64,000 nucleotides of DNA from Acanthaster planci (Eukaryota > Echinodermata > Asteroidea > Valvatida > Acanthasteridae). Numbering within the stretch: the first letter of the stretch is position 1; each line of letters begins with the position of its first letter. The position numbers and the translations under genes are program-made. The notes beneath the pieces are model-generated. The model was not told where the DNA came from and ran no database searches. It saw only the letters and a program-made list of their open reading frames with translations. Location of the stretch: assembly GCF_001949145.1 (NCBI RefSeq), contig NW_019091529.1, positions 429,615 to 493,614 of the forward strand. The letters are read 5' to 3'. Shown here one piece after another: positions 13,471 to 26,653 of this stretch.

Positions 13471-16400
13471 CTTTTGAGCATCCTTGGTGTCATTACCAGA
13501 AATATATAAAAATAATAACCATGGAGGAGTATTTTATCCTAGCAATTATGTCCATATCCCATTGGACGACACACTGCTTGTGTCTGTACAGCTCTGGTCC
13601 AAAGTTGACTCAAGTACTTTCGTGAAATGTGTACATGTACTTGAATGGGCTTTTGCGCGAGTGCTGGGTGCACAGTGCCTCAACCCTGTCCACCGTCTTT
13701 GTGAGCAGGTACTTGTGCTTAGAACCAAAATCTAGTTTAATGTCCTTTTGTAAGGCACATTGTTGCAATTCTCTATACTGAATTCGGAATAACAGGCGTG
13801 TACGTTGATGAAAAAAGTTAAGCATAGAAAACACTTTTTCCTTTAAGTACAAATTCCTCTTTATGTCCGTTTGCTTAGTTATGTTTCCAATTAGATGGAT
13901 TAAATATATCTTGTTTAACGCTATCCCTTCATTGCATTTCTGATTATCAGAATTTTGATTCAGAATTACTTCCTTCAAACACGATTAAGATGAGCAGCTC
14001 CAGTGTTTGGCATGTTTATTCAATATGGTTGCAAATCACATCGGAGTGTTTACTGGCTACAGCATAGAATAACTGATCGAGACAGCTCCGATCAGTTGCT
14101 ACCATCCATTAAACACTGATGTCATGTTTCGCCTAGGCATATACAAAAAGTAAGACATGACAGCTTTCTGTCCATCCTCACATTAAAACCACGTAGTCTG
14201 TATATTCAGTTGAGAGTAATTTTTAATTTGTAAATGTCTATTTATATAGTAACTGTGAGAAATCATCTAAAAATGTGCTGCTATTATCGTAAGAACACTA
14301 AATAAAATGAAATTAAACCCTCGCATTAATTTCAATCCAGGAAGTTGGAAGAAGACAGCTAAACGGCTATTACTTTTATAAACACAAAACAATCTACACG
14401 TGACTTTTTGCATACTTTCATGCTTGGTTGGGAGTTTCAGATTAATGCAACTTTTGAAGTTCTCCACGAATATCGAATTTTACGATGCTCATCTACTGGA
14501 GCCATAACGGCTATAGCAAGCATCATGCATTGCATGAAGTACACGTTTCAATAATAAACACCCACACCCGGGCAAAAGAAATGTGCCCGTAAATAGGGGC
14601 CGTACAACATACAAAATGTCCAAATTGTGTTTTTGCCGTTTGGAGAGTGCTTTCATCAGCACGGGTTTATTGGCCCTGTAGCTCTCGCTCTCGATTGCCC
14701 CTCCTGACGGATAGCCCCCATATTTTACGGGGATATGGGGCTTTTTGGATTTTATTCGGCTAACAACTTCGCAGACGGCTTATGCATGTTGCAAAATTCA
14801 GACTGACAAAACGTTGAGTTGCATCAGACTGCTTTCAGCAGTTCAGAATGAATGTATTTCAATTGATGTAGTTTTATCTGCTGTCCTACAAACTCACAGG
14901 AAAAAATGGAGACTTATTTTTTTGGCAAAATTTCGACACATTAAACGTAAAACAGTAAAACAAAATGCTTGTTCCCGTCTGGATATTTTGTGTTTGCTTG
15001 TTTACCTTCATTATCCTTAAGATTTTCGTCTGAGCAAAGACATATACATTTTGTTGTCAAATGTGTTGGTGTGCATATCATAAGTTTAGATGGTGAAAAA
15101 TACATCGTTCATTTTCGTTCTGTTTCACGACGAGTGTGTAGAGACTTCTTTTAATCTGAAGAATTACCTATGCTTTGACGTCGCATTTGCCCAAGAAGCC
15201 TGATTCCACGACATAAAAAAGTCGTCTGGTCTTGCGTAGATCTTCGAAGTAGTTTTCTGATTGGCTTTTGAAACCAGACGCGCCAATCTCATTTGTAAGG
15301 TAATCCAATTTCGTGCACAACACGCTACCAACATAAATCTCCTGCTAATAATATGACTCCTGTGACTCTGTGGGCTGGTGATGGGGAATTGAGGAAAGCA
15401 TCCCAATAAGACCGGGCAAAACGTTTTTTCGACGATACATCGAATGCAAAAACAAACAGTCGGAAAGTGTCTTCGACTGTCGGTCATTCACAGTAGGTAT
15501 GCAGTAAAATCTCCTTAAAAAAATATTAGTCCCATATAAAAGTCTCTGATAAGTCAAATACCCTAAGTAACTCGTACTTTCAGAGCTAAAAATAAGTTAC
15601 AAAACTCCACATCAGAGCCCCTAGTTTCTACAGACTATTTCCGTTGCTTTCGCAACTGCTACACAACAGATTACAATACCGATAAGGTCCGGATAACTGC
15701 GGTGCCTGACAGTTCACACTGCTAAATGTATCGAGCACAAGTTGAGATTATTGGCGATTATGGCGGGGTGAGATTCCGCACTGTCTTCACATTTCCTTAA
15801 AAACTTTCACCATTAAATTGGTCTACTCGACTCAGGAAAATTGCTGTCAGTCTGATCGAATTTTATTTTCATTTTTTCCTTTACCCTCTTATGTTATTAC
15901 TGGGTACACAGCCTGACTGTCAGTCTGCATCATCAAGGATGCACTGGTGCCATAGAGAAGCCAGCTCTCGTGGCTGTATTTTGAGTCAGTCCAATTAATT
16001 AAGATGGCCGTGCTCCGACTGAGAGGGGCTTATGATGTCACTTTGAAGGGGTAGAGGAGGATGTTTGCTCTTTCATCAATCATTGTGCTGCTGACGAATC
16101 ACTTGATAAATAGTGACAGTAATCTTGCCGTGCAAAAAACCCAGAGTTTTAAGGCATGCGGTTGGCTTTGAACAGCGACTCCATACATTTAACAGCAACA
16201 TCAAGCAAAATTTGCTTTTTGTTTTTCGTTAAAATATGCGTCGTTTTAGAGGCATACTTGATGAATCCGCACCGAAATATAGGCCTATTACTTTAATCTC
16301 TAAAAAAGGTTTTCCCTGCTTGTGTGTTTAGTTTTAGCAAGAAATAAAGCTGCTCTTTCAATCTTTATTCAATATAGTTTCGTTCGGTTGAATGAACAGT

Positions 16401-16863
16401 GAATGAATGAATTAATCCTTGGAATTTAGGTGTTCCCTCTTGCCCGCAGTCACGTGTTCCTTTCTTACAACACATTGTTGTATATCTCTATATAAAAGCG
16501 CATTATTGGTAATGATAACCAGTTCAGGGGCTCCACTTATGCTTCTGCTTTGTATATCCCTCTGGGCTTTGGCACTACTATTGCATGAAGTCATTCCGAA
16601 AAATTAGAGATTATTTTCCCCATTTTTAACGGTAAATGTAATCTGGTTTATATGAAGCCAGCGATCTTGGAATTAACGAGCAAAAAAAATTTACAGCCCA
16701 AGGCACAAAGAAATTGAACATTTCATGTTTTGGGTGAAGCGAAAATTTTCAGTAAAGTCTTGGAATTTTAACAAACCGGTGACTTGAAAGGGTACTGAAG
16801 CCATTCAGCCGGCTAGTTATAGTCTAAGACAGCCGTACACACTCTAGCACATGTGAAAGAACT
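13471..16863. other. No supported gene
   Basis: Contains only the hairpin at 14045-14117 and short unsupported frames. 15164-15560 is open on the minus strand for about 100 codons but has no recognisable content. Confidence 0.55.
14045..14117. other. Nested inverted repeat / hairpin
   Basis: The outer arms AGTGTTTA (14045-14052) and TAAACACT (14110-14117) enclose perfect 9-bp inner arms AACTGATCG (14071-14079) and CGATCAGTT (14089-14097) with a 9-base loop. The size is like a small hairpin precursor, but the internal loop is large. Confidence 0.4.
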
Positions 16864-16911
16864 TTACTTTGGATACTTCTCAACTTCAGGCAGCACAGTG
16901 TGGACGTAGGA
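16864..16911 (-). CDS. Candidate terminal exon (15 codons plus stop)
   Basis: On the minus strand, the strong acceptor CTAATCTTTCAG (AG at 16913-16912) is followed by a phase 0 frame SYVHTVLPEVEKYPK and a TAA stop at 16866-16864. A canonical AATAAA on this strand lies at about 16369-16364, giving a plausible 500-base 3' UTR. Its phase does not match the end of 17907-18035, so an exon in between would be needed if they form one gene. Confidence 0.3.
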   Translation of the reverse strand, partial: SYVHTVLPEVEKYPK

Positions 16912-17906
16912 CTGAAAGATTAGATGATTAAGATAAAGCTAAGACAGGTCCAATTGCAAGGTTCTATTTCTAACGCTTCTGTTAATGAACAACACACAAA
17001 CACTGCCTTTTTTCCGTACCTTTCCTGTATACTCTTTGTTTAGTATCAGATGCATTGTGAAACCCTCTCCATTGCTGTATAATAAAACCTCAAAAAATAC
17101 CTTTCACGGGATCCACTCAGTTTTCATTTAATAACATCAGACTATTTCATCCAGAAGAGTGCAGCGAAGGCGCTAGCTCTCAAAACTCCTCAACGTCAAC
17201 AAACTGGTATCCCTGCCTAGTTTTGACTAAAACAAACACGAACTTCTACATTAACCTTTTACTTCACATCTTTAGTGAAATGTCGTTCAAAAAACCGCCA
17301 AATTGCAACGTGGAAATATTCCCTTCAGATTATCTGCGATAAGAGGTTAACGATGCTCTACACTGAACGTTTGCGTTTCTAAATGATCTCATCTTTTTTT
17401 TCATATTCACTGCTGCTGCAAGATTGTAATCTCAAACTTTTTATAGTATCCTTACTTTTTCAGATCTTTTTAACAACTTGCACAAGATGCAAAAAATACT
17501 GTACTGGATAGAAGAGGAAATTCTAAACTGAGCGAACAGTTAGTGATGTTGGTAACTTAACAAGTGTAGCTACTAAATTTAGAACGTTGCATACGGGTAA
17601 TTCCAGATATTAGGGGTCCAAAAGTGTGACTATTTTTGTGTCCCTGTTACATCTGACCTTTTTTTATTTGACATGGAAATATCCCCAGATTTGATTTCAA
17701 ACTATTACTGTTTGTTTGACTGGTAATTTTCATTAATATGTCACTCTTGGACATTACGAAATGTGTTCTGAACTTACAAAATCATATTTCAGATGTGTTT
17801 AGGTTCAGGTTTTCTCGTGATCCATGCCAGCGTCAAGACACCTTTCTATGATGAACGAAACGTGAAGACACCTTGGCGTTTCGATTCAACTCATAGTCAT
17901 ACTTAC

Positions 17907-18035
17907 TTGCACAATCTGCCTCTGGCGGGCGTCGGGCCATGTACACCTTGCATAAACATGCAACCGTGGCCTCATGTTTCCGCCAGAGTTCCGGGCTGTA
18001 GAAATGAGAGGTGAGCATGCGCATTGCCTCAAGCG
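17907..18035 (-). CDS. Candidate internal exon of an unidentified gene
   Basis: A minus-strand block of 129 nt bounded by a good pyrimidine-rich acceptor (TTTCCTGCCAG at 18036-18046) and a strong donor (GCAA|GTAAGT at 17907/17906). It is open in one frame with symmetric phase 1 ends, encoding LEAMRMLTSHFYSPELWRKH then EATVACLCKVYMARRPPEAD. It is more GC-rich than its surroundings and has coding-like amino-acid use. I do not recognise the family. Confidence 0.42.
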
Positions 18036-18239
18036 CTGGCAGGAAAGTTGAAAAAAATCTTTTAATGCGTTCTCAGCACTCGTGCTGCGATATCACTTTT
18101 GTTGTGGAGGAAGTGTTGCTCATATCAAGTGCAACTACGTTTGTCTTTCGTTTGGTTGATGACTCCAGGCATATTAGCAGAACCGATGTATATTGTTAAA
18201 GTAGCATAAATGCAGTCTGCATACACTGTGATGAAATCA

Positions 18240-18490
18240 TGGGCGTCGCTAGGATTTTTATAGGGGAACACTTTTTGGCAGGGGGTGGATTTCGGGTGAG
18301 GCGCTCTTTACCTTAAAAAAGATAAACCATTAACGACAGAAGTGGGTCTATTTTGCGCCAGTTGGTGATTTGCATCTCCCTTCATCTCAAGTTTTCATTT
18401 CTTTTGCTCCCCCCCTTCGTTTTTTTTCTTCCTTTTTATCAGGGGAAAGACGCAAGTGCCCCCTTGACCCTCCAATTTGACACCCATGGA
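18240..18490. mobile_element. Possible non-autonomous DNA element
   Basis: It begins GGGCGTCGCTAGGATTTTTA and ends with CCCCCTTGACCCTCCAA and ACACCCATGG, a G-rich start and C-rich end typical of short non-autonomous elements common in marine invertebrates. Terminal repeats are not exact. Confidence 0.3.
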
Positions 18491-18887
18491 TGTAAAATTC
18501 ACCCCTTTGTATCGGCCGTTAAGGTTCCTAAAGAAATATGCATAGGCCTATAGGCCTAGGTGATTTTGCACACTTCATAAAGTACTTTAGAAATACTCCA
18601 CCATACCTTTAAATACCGGGGCCGGGCTAATAAGTACCAAATGTTCTTTTGCTTTTTTTCTTTTTAGTTAATTTTCTAAGTTGCACCAATTTTTTGACGC
18701 GCCTGAAACACAACCTACGTCCTCCAGTCTTCCGAATCTTCAAGTGGAGCCACAATTTACACTTGGCTTCAGTCAGACACGTTACCCGTTTTCATTAATT
18801 CAATAAGCGTATGTACGTGACCGACGCTTGTTGCCCACACACGTAGCTGAAAGGCTGCAGCTTTTGTTTCAGGAGACAAACATTTAC

Positions 18888-18946
18888 CAGCATCGCCTTT
18901 TGTGACGCTGCCGCAATGTCAACTTGCAGCTCATGGATTGCCCAGT
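18888..18946 (-). CDS. Weak candidate exon
   Basis: A 59-nt minus-strand stretch between TCGGTGCAG (AG at 18948-18947) and GCTG|GTAAATG (18887). It encodes WAIHELQVDIAAASQKAML in one frame (phase 1 in, phase 0 out). Splice signals are moderate and the family is unknown. It is listed because it lies on the same strand as its neighbouring candidates. Confidence 0.2.
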
Positions 18947-19659
18947 CTGCACCGAAAAGATACCATGCCCACCAATCATGGTGAATCATGACTCGTGTTA
19001 ATTTAGGCTAACACAATGCCTTAGTAAGTTGACCCTTACGGCGTAAAACGAAATTAGAGGAATCAGGGTTGTAAAACTTAAAAAATCAAATTTGGAAAAC
19101 CTCTTAGCTAAACTTCTTTTTTTGGCATCAGGAACCTTCGATGTCATTTATCGTTTACCTATAAATAGATTCGAAATATCAATATTATTATTCCTGCAAT
19201 CAAAAGGAAATTGTAATCATAGGAAGACAAATCATAACTTCGGGGTCTTTTAGTCTTATCTGCATATTTTTTTCCTGCCACCCCTTTCCCCATCCTCTAT
19301 AAAACTGCTAAGCCATCTATTTTGTAGTACATTATGAAGTACATGATAATGATGAATTCTTCAAAGCATCGTGAATAGCGCCTATACGGCGTGGAAGACG
19401 AGCAGGCCTACTTTATTATTCATCTTCGTTTGTTATTCGTTTTGCTATGCTACGTTTGTTTGTATTTATTTTGTGTTCTTCGCTTTTGCTTTAATTTTCG
19501 GACATTACCATATGTTTGGTGTGTGTCATCTACGTGGCTTTTCTACAAGTTGTAGTAAAGCCCTTGTTTTGTTAAGACTTTTTTTCCGTTTATAGTTTTC
19601 TTCTTTTTCTCTCAAAATTACATAAAATTTGTTCATGATTGTACCAGACAGCACTTTCA

Positions 19660-20260
19660 AAACTGTTGTAAACCCTGAATCTTAATCAACTTAACCCAAG
19701 TTAAAACTTCTATCTTAATTAAACTTACCCAAGTTAAAAACTTTGTTGTTTTCAATGGCCAATATCTGTGGAACTACAAGTCCAACTTAACTTTGTTTGA
19801 TATGATGCAACGTACGTCATGATGACGTCATCACTTTATTTTACTTTTCTTTTCGACCTATCTACTAAGCAAAACAAGATTTTTAGAAATGCTTTTCTCG
19901 AAACCGTTAAAAGCCAAGTAGATTATGCACCCTTCGCAGAAATTTGACACCATGATGACGTCATCAAAAACTATGATTATTTAGCAGTTAACGGAACGTG
20001 TGATCTTCTTGAAGCCTAATGGGGAAAATATTTTATGTCCTATCGTTGCAAATACGAAATTGCATCATGATCACGTCATCATTATTTATAAATATCTATA
20101 TATTTAAAAATTTTCCTCCACTCCTTTTGTTTTCTTCCAGTACTAATTTTAGCACTCTCCGCAGTCAAACTACTTTTAAACTTTACATATAAAGTTTTTT
20201 AAGATTACAAGCATGAATTGCAATGGCGTCGTGATGACAACATCAAGCGAGTTTACATCG
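19660..20260. repeat. Cluster of GATGACGTCATC palindromes
   Basis: Four copies of GATGACGTCATC or close variants start at 19821, 19953, 20069 and 20233, about 116-164 bases apart. They are preceded by a direct repeat of TTAANCNAACTTANCCCAAG (19680-19740). The palindrome is the same as in the OGDH intron repeats, suggesting one interspersed family. Confidence 0.6.
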
Positions 20261-23200
20261 ATTTTTAAATTTTGACCGACCCCTGTCAATACATTGTACA
20301 CGATTTTTCTTACTTTAAAGTCTTCAAAGAGAATGTCCAATTGTAATAAATTTTTGGTAGAAATCATTGATGTGTTAGACTTCCGAGGCACTACACTATG
20401 TAGTCTATAAGACTTCCAAATAAAAACGAACAGGAAAGGTTTACGTAAGTCAGAAAATAAAAGCAATGAATCTTTGTAAAAATGGAATTTCAAAAGCTCT
20501 ATCTCTTTTCAACGAATCCTACATGTTAACCAGAAATCCAATCGTGTTTGTAAATGTTAATAATTGACAAACGTGCTGGAAATCGATAATCCGCTCTTTC
20601 TTAGGCGAATTGAAAATTGAAGGGTATACTTAATCTGCCTTCTCGTTTGTCGCCTGACGTTACATTTGAATAGGGATCTGTCCAAGCCAAAGCAAATCTT
20701 CTAGGACAGTGATGTTTAATTCATCATGCCTTTTTTGCCAAAAGGGAGATAACATTGCTGTATTAAACAGATACACCACGACACAGAAGCAAATTTTCTC
20801 ATATATTTCGGATTTTAGAATATTTGGAAAGAAGATAAATATAAAAGCTTCTTTTGGAGACTTCAGTGACAGCATCCCGTGTAGCTTTAACCTTTGGGTG
20901 CGCCAAAGTGACATAAAGTAAATAGATATTATTATCAGATTACAAGACATAATTCCTATTCGCTAATCGTCTTTCTCAAAGCTAAGTGGCAGATAGAATG
21001 ATGATTAATTATCTTCCAAATACTTCTGTTGCAATTAACATCCGAGTTTTCATACCTTTAGATTTATTCCACTGAAACACAGGTTTTCACTCTTAATTAA
21101 CATGCTATGTTAATAGACCAGTACAATTATTATGAGCTAAGTATCAGCTCTGCGCGAATGAATATTTTATTTTCTCAGAGACAGTGCCCTGAACTCCCAC
21201 CTTTAGCATTTTGGACGAGTCGAGTAAAACCATAATTCCCAGCAGATCCAATTTAGAGGCAGCCTCTTAATGAAATAAGCCCATAAAATTTAATGTGCTT
21301 TGCCACGAGACATGGGGACATGAGAGAGCCGAACGCGGCAATCTGTTTAGGCGATGCTGCATTAGCCAGTTTAATTTGACTGCCGTTAGATCAAGTCGGT
21401 AGCTACCGGTACCACTCCGGCTGCGGAACGCATAAAACTCAATGGCTGAAACTGGTACAGGAATGCACACCCCGACAAGTACTTTTATTGAAATTCCTGG
21501 CCAGATCTATTATTTAAAGCTTAAATGTTTCTTGTGAGTTATGTGCTTGAAATCATGTGTTAATTAATGTATCTACAGGTGTGTGGAAAGAGTTTGTTGC
21601 TGAGGTAACATTGTCATATTTCTTGGTAGTGGAAGTCTTTGAAGGTTTCGCTCTATGAACTAAATAACTACAGAAGAGGACAAAAATAGCAATGGCTAAA
21701 CCACTACCCTCATTGTAGCACATGCAGTACAGATTTAAATGGCTCTCATGGCCCTGGAATAACATCCGTGATCTCCGAGTGCCAACACGTATACGGTCAA
21801 CTGTGAACTGTGGTGATTAACACAGCATTCTCAAACCATGTTCAATTAAATTCCAGCAATTTAGAGTGGTCTGTAAACTTAACATGTACGTACGTGTTAT
21901 TACCAGTAGAATTTAGGACACTAAAGCTATCTTTTGTGCCAAGTAACCTTTAAAATCTATTTGGTGCATATTTCTAACATAGTTTGCATCTAAATAGCAG
22001 CTTTTAAGTTACTGCAACTTTTTGTGCGGCAATAGTTGTAATGACTTTGTTTATTCCTCCGTTCGTTCCATGACAGTTCCTAATTACATTGTTGTGTCTT
22101 TTAATTCTGGATGTGTACAGATTAAAAAATACAGAGGGCGCTTTTTACACTCATTGCACTGCCCGTGTATAATGATCGCTGTGGAAGCAGGTTTGCGTCT
22201 TTTACTGCAGCTATTGTGGTGAGACTCCAAGCACAGACTTTGGGAAAGTAGGAAAGGAGTACTTCAAAACGCCCTCTGGCTGCAAAACAAACTAGTCTGT
22301 TCCATGACCAATGATTGCCTGACGAATACTCTTGATAACATCTTAGGTCAGGTATTGCCCATAGATGTAAATAGATCATGACGCAACGTGGCGTGACTGT
22401 TAATGTACGTTGTCACTTTCAGAACATGTTGGAAACTCAAAAAATACGTAGAAAGGGAGCAACATTGTGTTGCATATGGAAACAACCTAAAGAGAAAATA
22501 TATATCTATTATGCGTGCAGACACGACCGGGAATAACCGAACATCAACGATACTATCCGAATGTGGACGGGACGAGTTCGGAATATTTTGGCCATTTTGA
22601 GAAACTGGAGGACTTCCTTCAGATTTGGTCACGTGGGCATTGGGTGATACCAGACCCTTGATTGGGCGAGAATACGTGTACAGTAGTCGGAATCATCAGA
22701 TCTGGTATCCAGACTTCAATCAAAATGACTGTGTCACCTGTCTGTTGGAACTATTTCAACATTTTCAAATAATCACACAACAAAAGGGGTCATTGGGATA
22801 GCAAACCCCAAGTGCGCGTCTGAAAAGTCGTCCACGGGGCTCAGCAACAGCATATTATTATTATTTGAAGGTAAAAATTAATGACCGGGCAAAATGAGAC
22901 TACGCAGTCTAACAATCCCATCCCGCCTTGCACTAATGAGCAATGAGTAGCATATACCAAGATAATGTTATTGAACAACCTGTCTCAAGAAATAAACAGT
23001 CCACTTTAAAACTCACAAAGCAAGGGCAAACACTCATTTCAGGCTCCATGGATCTAATATATCACAGCCAACAGTGACTTATGAGCGTGGGCGTCAAACA
23101 TAATACGTAAGCACAATCTTAGATCTGCGGACACCTCATAATAATATGTAACATTAGATATTTCATTATTTTACCTGTGGTAATTCCGAAATCAGTTTAG

Positions 23201-23655
23201 TTGTTAAGGTCGATGCACTTTTCACTTAATTCTTTCGTTAATTTAGGGCTCCACAAAAAAGATGCTTTATAATGCGTGTGGTACGAAGGTAGGAAAAGAG
23301 TTTGAAATTTATACCTAAAAATGCCACAGCAATTCAATTAGGCCTAATTTCGTACAGCATCTCGTGCCGAGTTTACCACGAAGAACATACTAAAGCTGAA
23401 AGAAATTTTAATGTCTTACTAAAATTAGTGTTCAAAGGAAGCAAGGGGTTTGGCATCAGTAAAACATGACTTTAACGAGTGTTTTTAAGAGCATGGTTAC
23501 ATCAAGCCGGAGTCTCCTTGTTTACCTGATGATAATGCAAAGTGTCTTTTTTTATTATCATTGCCACTCTAACAGTGATCGATTGCAACATATCGCTGGC
23601 AACGACGGTCTTGCGTGGAATGCTTCTTAAACACCTGGCGTTAATAGCCTCGCAC
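20261..23655. other. No supported gene
   Basis: AT-rich, with a small GC-richer patch at 21270-21480 that is open on the minus strand but unrecognised. No repeats of note. Confidence 0.5.
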
Positions 23656-23760
23656 CTGTTTCGCCAAAAGTAACACAATATTCTGGCGGCTAATTGGTCG
23701 GCTGGAAACAGACGTCCCCGGGCGTCTTCGATTTCAAGCCTGAGCACTCGCGCTATTCCG
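23656..23760 (-). CDS. Candidate internal exon of an unidentified gene
   Basis: A minus-strand block after the strong acceptor TTTTTGTTTCAG (23761-23772). Only one frame is open: GIARVLRLEIEDARGRLFPA followed by DQLAARILCYFWRN. It ends at AACAG|GTGCGA with symmetric phase 2; a second possible donor lies 3' of it. The LAARILCYFWRNR part looks like an amphipathic IQ-like helix, but no family is recognised. It may belong to the same gene as 17907-18035. Confidence 0.35.
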
Positions 23761-26292
23761 CTGAAACAAAAATACAATAAAATGAGATATCTTTAATATT
23801 TTTACAGATACAAAAGCTGACAAGTATACATATCAGTATTGAAACGTTAGGCCTACCTGTATATTTTTTATATCGGCCTTCCAGACTCGTCTGTCGCACT
23901 TTTTTTGCAAGTTGACACTTTTTGCGTTTTCTTCTTGTTTTTATTTCGTGATTAGGGATATGACTCTCATCATAACAAGTACTTGTGTATAACTAAAGTA
24001 CTGATGACAAAACTCACGGTACGATATCTAAGTCTTCCAAGTATAACCTTATACTCTGCTTCCCATGTCCTTTTTTTAAAGTTAGACATGCGAAATTTAA
24101 AACCACGAGCCTTTTCATTAAGTGAAAACTTGACCGAAAATGGTACTTCGTGCATACGTCAATTAATAGCAAAAATGAAGTTTAGTACAATTACCGTGTT
24201 CTGCCGTGTAACTACAGACACTGGGAAACCTATTTGACGGTATGCCAATGACCACAACAGGCAAATGAAATGATCACAAAGTGTTCAATAAAGGAAAACA
24301 TTACGTTTGGGTGTGGTGGGCGAAGACCTCCGAATGTTTTAAATATACAAGAGCCAAGTCCATGCAGTTGTTCAAGCACGAGACATGAACTGATGTGGGA
24401 GACAGGGAAGGTGTCACTGCGTTTAATGCGTGACCTGCCTTACCATGACAGCACAAAGTGTGCCATTGATCTCCAAGCACATCAGCAAATGTAATTGTGG
24501 ACTCGCAATTTGACCTTATACCCATGACACAGTCGTGACTCACCTTACTATTAGGCGCCGACGATTATCTCATGTTTCAACTGACGTGAGCAAATTCCCC
24601 CTCGATCCATTCAACACACAACACACACCAAGCCAACCAGTTAGCTATTGAATGAAACAATAATTTTGCAATTACAGAAGGATTACGTCAACAAATTACA
24701 ACTGATACAGCGTATGGGTACATGCTACTATGTATGCCTCCCCTCTGAGTATGGCCATAGGAATGTGTGAAAACATTACTCCAACATGCAAAGGGATGTT
24801 AATCTTCCAGGACATGCTTCTTCCAATCAGAGGTTGCCTACCCAATTTCGGTCCGTATACATTTACTTTTTGTTGTTAAACAACCATGAAGAAATGTCTA
24901 CATCTGTTAAATTTCCCGCGGTCATGTTAAATGAACCTAAAGCCCAAGTGGATACATTGGGCCTATAACCTATACTGCTGCATGTGTTTTCTATAATGCA
25001 GGTTTAAGGCTTCGATAATTTCAGAACACTGATATTTATGAATTACCGTAAGCAGTGATAAAAACTTTATTTATCCGACCCGTCTGAAAATTCGCCGAAC
25101 TCAGCAAGGTGGAATGCTGAACAAGAATTTAAAATGCTATAACTGTGCTTCAAAATTATCACATATAAATCAATACCTAACAATGCAAGAACGTTCGTCA
25201 CAGGTTGAAATGACAGTCGGAACTGATGTCGTCTGCAGTTTGGCTTAACTCAAGCAATCCTACTTGGTTGTCTTAGTTGACTCATTTCAATTCCTTGCAG
25301 TCAAATATTGATATTCCAATTCAGGAAGAAATCTGCTCATTTTATTTGGGTGCCTTCATATGCAAGGAAAGCACTAAGACTGCCAACGAAGCAGTCCGAG
25401 TCCCAATATAAGCTGAGGACTCTTGCTAAATGAGATAGGCCTACATAACAATGAGTACATACCGCGCCACAGGTAAATGCGTGCTTTAGCCACTGGTGGT
25501 TTTGAGAAATAAGATAAATGTCAGGAGTAATGCGCTGCATTACTACTCCGAAAAAGAAAACTGGAGAAGTTACAACTTCATATTGTTATTCACAAATCTT
25601 AACCCTACGGGCAAAAAATGCGTTATTCGAATGCTGGAAAAGGGCACACAAACGCCGCCACTTCGAAATTAAATCTTTTCAAAACATGTATACGCACGAT
25701 GTGGAACTAAAACGAATCCAGTGACCAAGGTAACGCCACCACCGGTCACTCACTGTTGTCCCGGAAAGCCACAATCCTGTGACAGTCGCTCCGTACTAAA
25801 CCCAATAAAATTCTCAACGTCGCATCATTCATTTGTAGTCTCTGCCCACATTAGTAATGTTACTAGGCTACATGCTCAAACTGCGCCACGACTCACCGTA
25901 ATTCTGTATCACCTGTTATACTACATACCAGTTAGCAGCATAATAGGCCTAACCTGTCCTTTCTGTCCACTGCTAAGATAACGCAAAAGGAACTAAACTA
26001 TCCGTTCAAATTGATGGAGGTTACAGCTGGCTGATCGTCACCGCTGTAGACGGTAAATCTGTCCTCCGGTCAAACTGTCCGGAGGAACAGAATTACCTAG
26101 GTCAAAGTGTCCCTCCCCCTTGCCCGTTATGTCCCCCTCCTGGTTATTCGTTCCCCTCTATTTGTCTCCTTTCTAAGAACCATTCAGCAACTAATATAAA
26201 AAATAATAACTGTTAGACTTGCAAAATTAGTCAAATATATGTTCCTGCAAGAAATCAGAAAAGGCAGCAATCTATATTCTCATGTTTTGAGA

Positions 26293-26595
26293 TCAGCTGC
26301 TTTGAGAAAAATCAAGAAAACGCTGTAACCCTCGAAGCGCTGTTTGTGAAGTTTGTCTCGCAAAAATCCATGGGCCACAGAGTGTTCCTGAGCGCCTGTA
26401 CAATGCCCGGGCGAGGTCGATCTGCAGAGGACTGATTGTGACCCTCAAAAATGCTTTTTTCCCCCCATGGTTTCGTGTAGTACTAGTGGTTGGGAAATTA
26501 TCTTCACGTTTGTGTTTCCTCTTCAACAATGCAACGCAGAGAATCTGTCGAATAAATAACACTTCATCGTGCAGTGAATTTTGAAGTAACTGCAT
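26293..26595 (-). other. Open frame with exon-like 3' half, unidentified
   Basis: A 100-codon minus-strand frame ending in TGA. Its last 42 codons follow a good acceptor context (CAGTCCTCTGCAG) and read IDLARALYRRSGTLCGPWIF through to LRGLQRFLDFSQSS. This could be a 3' terminal exon, but no partner exon or poly(A) context was established. Confidence 0.2.
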
Positions 26596-26619
26596 TCACC
26601 ACCACAGTCACTGCGCGAC

Positions 26620-26653
26620 CATGTACATGTAGATATACATGTACATGTACATG
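26620..26653. repeat. ATGTAC simple repeat
   Basis: CATGTACATGTA with an ATATACATG spacer, then three more ATGTAC units. The same palindromic word ACATGTAC is scattered through 43600-53900, notably near 47930, 48250, 48370 and 48520. Confidence 0.9.

Noticed and set aside
15164-15487. 107-codon minus-strand frame
   Set aside because: No recognisable motif. The composition is rich in Cys, Ser and Arg without pattern, and no convincing splice sites bound it.
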